A stretch of DNA of 64,000 nt from Hyphomicrobiales bacterium (GTDB lineage Bacteria > Pseudomonadota > Alphaproteobacteria > Rhizobiales > Xanthobacteraceae): the NCBI GenBank assembly GCA_023269635.1, contig JAHFPN010000001.1:59037-123036 (forward strand), read 5' to 3'. The notes below the pieces were generated by a model. That model saw nothing but the letters and a program-made list of their open reading frames with translations. It made no database searches and was not told where the DNA came from. Positions 58,525 through 64,000 of the stretch are shown in pieces. Each line of letters begins with the position of its first letter. Position 1 is the first letter of the stretch. Made by a program: the position numbers and the translations under genes.

Positions 58525-59633
58525 CCGAGGCAGCGCAAGATATCCGCTTCGTACTGCTCGGCCACCCGGCCGATTACGATCATTTCGTCGAGCTCGCGCA
58601 GCACTCGGCTAAGTCCGCGAAGCCCGAACGGTTCGAGCGCCATCGCGCGACGTTTCGGAAGTTCATGGAATGGATGCCGAGCTACGTCACCACCCACCGT
58701 CCGGCGGTGGCGACGCGCGCCGGCATCGTGACCGGACGGCTCGTGGTCTGCCCGTTCTTCCCGGACGAGATCAAGTCGCCGCAGCAGATGAAGCGCGCCT
58801 ATGACAAGGTCGTCGCCGGCTGCAAGCTCGCCAAGGAGCTCGGCGCCCACGTGGTCGGGCTCGGCGGCTTCACCTCGATCTTGGAGGGTGCGAACGGCAA
58901 TGTGCTCGCCGCCCGCCTCGGGCTGACGATTACCTCGGGCAACGCGCTCACCGCCGCGCTTGCGATTGAACAGGTGCGCGCGGTGCTCGTGCAAGCCAAA
59001 CGGCCGCTCGAGCGCGAAACCGTGGCGGTGATCGGCGCCACCGGCGACATCGGCCGGGTCTGCACGCTGGAGCTCGCGAAGAGCGCCAAGCGCCTGGTGC
59101 TGATCGCGCGCAATCGCGATCGTCTGGAAGCGTTGCGCGCCGAGATTGGCAAGGACACTGGGATCGAGGTGGCGAGCGATCCGCTGGCGGCGCGGCGGGC
59201 GAGCGTGATCGTTGCGGCGGCGAGCGCCAGCACGCCGATCATCACCGAGGCGCAGCTCGCGCCCGGGACCATCGCCTGCGATGTCGGCTATCCGAAGAAC
59301 TTGAGCGAAGCGCCGGCAGCCCGCGACGACGTGCTGATCTTCTCGGGCGGCCTGGCCAAGCTGCCGGGGCCGATCGATCTCAAATCCTATACCCGGCTGC
59401 CCGCGCCCGATCTCCTGCACGGCTGCTTCAGCGAGGCGATCGTGCTCGCCGCCAAGCCCGAGTACCTCGGCCTTTCCACCGACCAGGGCGGGGCCAATAT
59501 CGACCGCGTGAAGGCCATTTTCAAAGCCGCTTCCGAGCTCGGCTTCGAGCCCGCACCCCCCTATCGTGGCGACCGCCGAATTGCGGTAGAGTCCATCGAA
59601 CGGTTTGGGCGGGGGTTCGTGGTGGCGGCATGA
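58521..59633 (+). CDS. Acyl-ACP reductase-like (cyanobacterial AAR-like) aldehyde-forming oxidoreductase
   Basis: GLGGFTSILEG, TSGNALTAALAIEQ, VAVIGATGDIGRVCTLELAKSAKRLVLIARNRDRLEALRAEIG, IACDVGYPKNLSEAP, HGCFSEAIVLAAKPEYLG: parallels AAR motifs LGGFSSI / TTGNTHTA / VAVCGATGDIG...LLLIARNRQRLENLQEELG / DGGYPKNL / FACFAEAMLLEFEGW incl. catalytic Cys. Confidence 0.8.
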   Translation: MTEAAQDIRFVLLGHPADYDHFVELAQHSAKSAKPERFERHRATFRKFMEWMPSYVTTHRPAVATRAGIVTGRLVVCPFFPDEIKSPQQMKRAYDKVVAGCKLAKELGAHVVGLGGFTSILEGANGNVLAARLGLTITSGNALTAALAIEQVRAVLVQAKRPLERETVAVIGATGDIGRVCTLELAKSAKRLVLIARNRDRLEALRAEIGKDTGIEVASDPLAARRASVIVAAASASTPIITEAQLAPGTIACDVGYPKNLSEAPAARDDVLIFSGGLAKLPGPIDLKSYTRLPAPDLLHGCFSEAIVLAAKPEYLGLSTDQGGANIDRVKAIFKAASELGFEPAPPYRGDRRIAVESIERFGRGFVVAA

Positions 59634-59905
59634 GCGGCAATCCACTGGGGGCAATCGAAGAACTGCTGCGTTCGTTGATCGCCGACCGGCTCAAGGTCGA
59701 GGCCGAACGCGTGCCGCTCGACGCTTCCATCGTCGAGGAGCTGGGCCTCGAATCCATCGAGGTGATGCAGTTCCTGCTCGAGATCGAGGAGCGCTATCCG
59801 GATTTCCGCTTTACCGACCCGCAGGTGTCCGAGCTGCAGACCTTGCGCGATCTCGCGCACCATCTCGAGATGATCACCCGCGGCATGTTCCCTCGCGAGG
59901 CCTGA
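59630..59905 (+). CDS. Acyl carrier protein
   Basis: 91 aa; VEELGLESIEVMQFLLEIEERYPDFRF: phosphopantetheine-Ser motif; overlaps reductase stop. Confidence 0.88.
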   Translation: MSGNPLGAIEELLRSLIADRLKVEAERVPLDASIVEELGLESIEVMQFLLEIEERYPDFRFTDPQVSELQTLRDLAHHLEMITRGMFPREA

Positions 59906-59922
59906 CTTCCCGCCCGTCGTCA

Positions 59923-60717
59923 CTAAGCCGTGGTCCCGCCGTCGATCGGGATCACCGCGCCGGTGATGAAACTGCCTGCGGGCGAGGCGAGCAGGAGCGC
60001 GAGCCCCTTGATCTCGTCGGTCTTGGCGATGCGGCCCATGGGGACCGTCTCGGCAACGTGCTTCGCGACTTCCGGGTCCTTGCGCATGACGCCGCCACGA
60101 ATGTTCGTGAGGAAGGGGCCCGGCGCGATCGCATTGATGCGCACGTTGAAGGGTGCAAGCTCGGTTGCCGCCTGCCGCACCAGATTGTGCACCGCCGCCT
60201 TGGTCGCGATGTAAGGATAGCCCACGTAGGACTCGGCGTGGATGCCGGCGATCGAGCCGGTGACTACGATGCTCCCGCTTCGTTGCCGCTTCATGTGCCG
60301 CGCCGAGAATTGCACGGTGCGCAGCACCGAGGTGAGATTGAGGTCGATCACGCGCCGGTAGACATCGGAATCGATATTCTCGATGCCGCCGGTCGGGGAC
60401 AAGCTGAAGCCCGGGCCGGAGCTCATTCCGGCATTGGCGAACACCGCGTCGAGGCGGCCGTGCCGCGCCGCCGCGCCGTCGAGCGCGGCACGCAACTGGT
60501 CCGCGTCGGTGACGTCGACGGTTGCGCCCTCGACATCGCATCCCGCGGCCTCGAGCCGCGTAACTTCTTTCTCGAGCGCGCCGGTATCGACGTCCGCGAG
60601 CACGGTCTTGGCGCCGTTCTCGGCCATGACCTCGGCATAGGCGAGGCCGAGGCCGCTCGCGGCGCCGGTGACGAAGGCGACGTGGCCCTTGACGTCGAAC
60701 AGCTCTCCGACCTTCAC
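59923..60717 (-). CDS. SDR-family oxidoreductase
   Basis: FDVKGHVAFVTGAASGLGLAYAEVMAENGAKTVLADVD...SGSIVVTGSIAGIHAESYVGYPYIATKAAV; GTG start overlapping upstream stop. Confidence 0.92.
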   Translation of the reverse strand: MKVGELFDVKGHVAFVTGAASGLGLAYAEVMAENGAKTVLADVDTGALEKEVTRLEAAGCDVEGATVDVTDADQLRAALDGAAARHGRLDAVFANAGMSSGPGFSLSPTGGIENIDSDVYRRVIDLNLTSVLRTVQFSARHMKRQRSGSIVVTGSIAGIHAESYVGYPYIATKAAVHNLVRQAATELAPFNVRINAIAPGPFLTNIRGGVMRKDPEVAKHVAETVPMGRIAKTDEIKGLALLLASPAGSFITGAVIPIDGGTTA

Positions 60718-61502
60718 GCCGCCTCCGGATTGCGTACCAGGAACGCCTCGCCGCGCTCGAGGAAGGCGCCGATCAGCCGCGCCACCCGCTCCGGCTGGTC
60801 GTACTCGAGCGCGTGCGCGGCGCCGTAGATGAAACTCAAGTGCGAGTGCGTAATGCCGGCCTTGAGCCGCCGCCCGGTCTTCTCGACCGGACAAACCTCG
60901 TCCTTGGTTCCGAACAGGATCAGCGTGCGGGCCTTGATGCGCGGCAGCGCTTCGAGCAGCGCCTGGTCGAGGCTGATCCCGGCGGCATAACCCTCGCGCA
61001 CTTGCCGGTTACGCGCCAGAGCCTCCGGCGACCGCGTCGGTTTCGGCGCGCGCTCGGGCACCGCATAGAGCATGCGGCGAAGCTCGGCCGGATCGTCCGG
61101 CAGCCCGCCGGTTCCCGGATCGCGCAGGCCCGCCGGCGCCTCGAGCACGAGCTGGTCCACTAGGTCCGCGTGGCGGGCGGCGAGCCACGCGGCCACCCAG
61201 CCGCCGAAACTCAAGCCGATCACGTCGCTTGGGCCGCCGATGACCTTGCGGATGAACTCCGACTGGAGATCGGCGAGATCGGTCACCGATCGGGTCGACG
61301 GATGCGCCGGCATGCCGTCGAACCCCGGCGCCACCGGTTGATAGATCGTGTGCCGCTGCGCGAGGTTCTCGAGCATCGGCGAGAGGTTCGGCCCGCCGGT
61401 GCCGTGCAGGTGCAGAATCGGGCGTCCGACGCCGCCCGTGCGGAACGTGAGCGGTCCGTTTGAGAGCTCGATCCGCTGCTCGCTGAACGAGGGTGCGGTC
61501 AT
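60714..61502 (-). CDS. Alpha/beta-fold hydrolase
   Basis: RPILHLHGTGGPNLSPMLENLAQRHTIYQPVAPGF...DVIGLSFGGWVAAWLAARHADLVDQLVLEAPAGL (GLSFGG nucleophile elbow). Confidence 0.9.
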   Translation of the reverse strand: MTAPSFSEQRIELSNGPLTFRTGGVGRPILHLHGTGGPNLSPMLENLAQRHTIYQPVAPGFDGMPAHPSTRSVTDLADLQSEFIRKVIGGPSDVIGLSFGGWVAAWLAARHADLVDQLVLEAPAGLRDPGTGGLPDDPAELRRMLYAVPERAPKPTRSPEALARNRQVREGYAAGISLDQALLEALPRIKARTLILFGTKDEVCPVEKTGRRLKAGITHSHLSFIYGAAHALEYDQPERVARLIGAFLERGEAFLVRNPEAA

Positions 61503-62623
61503 AGCGCGGCCACCTCCGGCAGCACCCGGTCGCGGAACAGCTCCATGCCGCGGCGCACGACCGCGTCGGGGATGTTTCCGATCTTCATGTTGATGTTGAA
61601 GCGTCCGGCGCCGAGCTCGCCGTGGATGCGGCGGATTTGCTTCACCACGCTCTGCGGGCTGCCGCACAGCACCGAGCCCGCGTCGATCATCTCGTCGATC
61701 GAGCGCTCCTTCAGCGTCTCGAGCCGGTTCACGAAGCGCTCGCCGTGTTGCTCCTGGGCGAAGAAGCGCGATTTCTGGATCACCAGCCGCTGCGCGTCGC
61801 GGATCGAGTGCATCAGCACCCGGTGGAAATAGCGCTGGCCCTCGCGCAAGGCCGCGCGCGCCTCCTCGTCGGTCTCGGCGATGCAGGTGTTGTAGCCGAG
61901 CAGAATGTGCTCGGGCGCGGGCTCGAACCCGTGCGCCCGCGCCGCCGCGCGATACACCTCGATCGAGCGGCGCGCGAGCTTGAGATCGGCGATCAGCGTG
62001 ATCCCCATCATTGCCCTGTGCTGACCGGCGAACTCGGCCGAATCCTCGTTGCTCGCCGACATCAGCAGCGGCGGGTGCGGGCGCTGATACGGTTTCGGCC
62101 AGATCGACACGGAAGGATATTGATAGAACTCGCCCTCCCAGCCGAACGGCTCGGGCTCGGTCCAGGCTTTCAGGATCAGCGCGGTCGCCTCGCGCAGCCG
62201 CTCGCGCGATTCCCCGGGCGCCACGTTATAGGCGATGTACTCGTGCGGCACGCCGCGGATGAGCCCGGCGACCAGCCGGCCGCCGCTCATCACGTCGATC
62301 ATCGCGTATTCCTCGGCGACGCGGATCGGGTTCAGCAGCGGGATCAGGTTCCCGAGCATGGCGAGCTTGATGTTCTTGGTGCGGCTCGCCAGCACCGAGC
62401 CGATCAGGTTGCAGTTCGCCATCAGGCCGTACGGGCTGAAATGGTGCTCGTTGCAGCCGACCCAGTCGAAGCCGCAGGCTTCCGCGAACGCCATGGTGTC
62501 GATATAGCCGTCGTAGAGCTCCTTGCCGCGCTCGGGCTTGAAGGCGCGGTTGCTCACCGGCCATTGCGCCGGCGCCTCTTCGAGATCGGTCCACGGCATC
62601 AGATGGAAATAGGAGAATTTCAT
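61499..62623 (-). CDS. LLM-class flavin-dependent monooxygenase
   Basis: MKFSYFHLMPWTDLEEAPAQWP...CGFDWVGCNEHHFSPYGLMANCNLIGSVLASRTKNIKLAMLGNLIPLLNPIRVAEEYAMIDVMSGGRLVAGLIRG. Confidence 0.92.
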   Translation of the reverse strand: MKFSYFHLMPWTDLEEAPAQWPVSNRAFKPERGKELYDGYIDTMAFAEACGFDWVGCNEHHFSPYGLMANCNLIGSVLASRTKNIKLAMLGNLIPLLNPIRVAEEYAMIDVMSGGRLVAGLIRGVPHEYIAYNVAPGESRERLREATALILKAWTEPEPFGWEGEFYQYPSVSIWPKPYQRPHPPLLMSASNEDSAEFAGQHRAMMGITLIADLKLARRSIEVYRAAARAHGFEPAPEHILLGYNTCIAETDEEARAALREGQRYFHRVLMHSIRDAQRLVIQKSRFFAQEQHGERFVNRLETLKERSIDEMIDAGSVLCGSPQSVVKQIRRIHGELGAGRFNINMKIGNIPDAVVRRGMELFRDRVLPEVAAL

Positions 62624-62627
62624 CGGG

Positions 62628-63494
62628 TTATCCCGTCTTGCGGCGGCCGCGGTCGCCGGCCTGCTCCGCGAGCCAGCGCTCACAGTCGTCATAGGCGTCG
62701 ATGATGCGCTGCTGGCGCGCGAGCAGCCAGTCCTTGGTCTCCATGTGGGTGAAGATGTAGAGCTCGCGCTCGCGGATCGCGCGTACCACGCGCTCGCCGA
62801 CCACGTCGGGCTCGAGCCCGTGCTCGAGCTCGTTCTGAAACGGGTTGTTGCCCGACTCCTCGTAAGCGCCGCCGAAGCGCTCGGGCCGGTTCTCGCCCGA
62901 AGTATAGATTCGCGTCTTCACCGCCGCCGGCGCGAGCACCGAGACCCCGATCGGCGTCTCGGCGAGGTCGAAGGCGAGCGATTCGGAGAGCGCCACCACC
63001 GCGAATTTGGTCGCGGCATAGGCCCCGCTCTTCCGATAGCCGCGCACCTGAAATCCGGCGATCGAGGCGGTGTTGACGATGTGCCCTTCGCCCTTGTGCG
63101 CCTGAATCATCGGCAGAAAAATTTCGATGCCGTGGATCACGCCATAGAGATTGACGCCGATGATCCAGTCCCATTCCTCCGGGGTCAGTAGCGCGATCGA
63201 CTTGCCGTGGATGGTGACGCCGGCATTGTTGCAAGCGACGTGCAGCGCCCCGAACGCCTCGTGGGTCGCTTCGGCGGCGTTCCGGACGGACGCGCGGTCG
63301 GAGACGTCGGTTTCGATCGCGATGGCGCGCGCGCCGAGCCCGCGCACCTCGGCAAGCGCCGCCTCGAGCCGGTCGCCGCGGATGTCGCAGAGCGCGACCG
63401 CCATGCCGTGGCGAGCGAAGGTGCGGGCGAGACCGAGGCCGATCCCCGATGCCGCGCCGGTGACGACGGCCGTCTTGCCTTCGAGCACACGCAT
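62628..63494 (-). CDS. SDR-family oxidoreductase
   Basis: LEGKTAVVTGAASGIGLGLARTFARHGMAVALCDIRGDRLEAAL...NTASIAGFQVRGYRKSGAYAATKFAVVAL. Confidence 0.92.
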   Translation of the reverse strand: MRVLEGKTAVVTGAASGIGLGLARTFARHGMAVALCDIRGDRLEAALAEVRGLGARAIAIETDVSDRASVRNAAEATHEAFGALHVACNNAGVTIHGKSIALLTPEEWDWIIGVNLYGVIHGIEIFLPMIQAHKGEGHIVNTASIAGFQVRGYRKSGAYAATKFAVVALSESLAFDLAETPIGVSVLAPAAVKTRIYTSGENRPERFGGAYEESGNNPFQNELEHGLEPDVVGERVVRAIRERELYIFTHMETKDWLLARQQRIIDAYDDCERWLAEQAGDRGRRKTG

Positions 63495-63610
63495 CGGCCG
63501 CTCCCGGGAACAACGTCCGGCGGACTGTCGTACACCCTCCGCGAGACTGTCAACGCGGCGCCGTGACCGCGCCGTGAGCCGAGGACGCAGGAGGATGGGA
63601 TACCGGCCGC

Positions 63611-64000
63611 TCAGTTCTTCTTCGGCGGGCGCGCGAAAAACTCGGCGAGCGCTTCGGTTTCCTCTCGCGAATGCTCGAAGTCATCGGCGAGCCGCTCATA
63701 GAGCCCGGCGATGCCCTCGAACATCTCGCGCTCGGGCCGGTCGCCGACGAAGCTCGCGATCTCTTCCATTTCCGCGACCCAGCGATAGGCCTTGGGGAAC
63801 ATGTCGGGCACGGCCTGCACGAGCCGCGCGAACACGGCGGCCTGGCTCGCCGAGAGCTCGCTCTTCAACGCATCGGCGACGCCGGCGCGGTGCGCCGCGA
63901 GCGCCATCGCCGCGCCCATGGCGGTGAGCCCCTTGGTCACTCCGCCGAAGCACATCTTGAGCGCGGAGGCCGCGCCGATCCCGCCGTCCATCACCCGGAT
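63611..64000 (-). CDS. 6-phosphogluconate dehydrogenase-like / DUF1932 C-terminal domain protein (5' end outside window)
   Basis: GGIGAASALKMCFGGVTKGLTAMGAAMALAAHRAGVADALKSELSASQ: DUF1932-type C-terminal domain. Confidence 0.7.
   Translation of the reverse strand: MRVMDGGIGAASALKMCFGGVTKGLTAMGAAMALAAHRAGVADALKSELSASQAAVFARLVQAVPDMFPKAYRWVAEMEEIASFVGDRPEREMFEGIAGLYERLADDFEHSREETEALAEFFARPPKKN

Noticed and set aside
1-64000. CRISPR arrays, tRNA/rRNA genes, IS elements
   Set aside because: No regularly spaced repeats, cloverleaf/rRNA sequence or transposase ORF recognised.

Overview
High-GC alphaproteobacterial (Rhizobiales-like) chromosomal window with about 60 densely packed CDSs. No rRNA, tRNA, CRISPR array, IS element or prophage was recognised. 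Modules: (A) ~1-21.8 kb, a low-oxygen/energy-stress island: Mg2+-type P-ATPase, carbamate kinase, cDPG-synthetase-like protein, stand-alone Prim-Pol, divergent GroEL, Acg-type nitroreductase, HPF-cold-shock fusion, archease, RtcB, PolX, CBS-BON, LonB-like protease, USP-like, host-attachment family, DUF3775/DUF2267, acyl-CoA synthetase-GNAT fusion. (B) 22-27 kb, a Liv-type ABC transporter. (C) 27-32 kb, fixL-fixJ-orphan receiver, fixK, a second CBS-BON protein and a UdgX-like glycosylase. (D) 32-36 kb, an SsuABC/Tau-like ABC transporter with two permeases. (E) 36-53 kb, an aromatic/hydroxycinnamate catabolic island (HCHL, NDP-forming acyl-CoA synthetase, LigJ-like hydratase, extradiol dioxygenase, two short MetE-like proteins, TRAP transporter with tandem DctP). 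(F) 54.6-59.9 kb, a tightly coupled five-gene operon of FAAL, ThDP-dependent carboligase-like enzyme, SRPBCC protein, cyanobacterial-AAR-like acyl-ACP reductase and ACP, a candidate undescribed fatty aldehyde/acyloin pathway. (G) 59.9-64 kb, SDR, hydrolase, LLM and 6PGDH-like genes. Seven 14-bp palindromes matching the FixK2-type box TTG(A/C)-N6-(T/G)CAA lie in intergenic DNA of modules A and C, several about 60 nt upstream of the start codon. One has no ORF downstream but is followed ~90 nt later by a strong intrinsic terminator, suggesting an anoxia-induced sRNA. All calls come from reading motifs; no database search was run.
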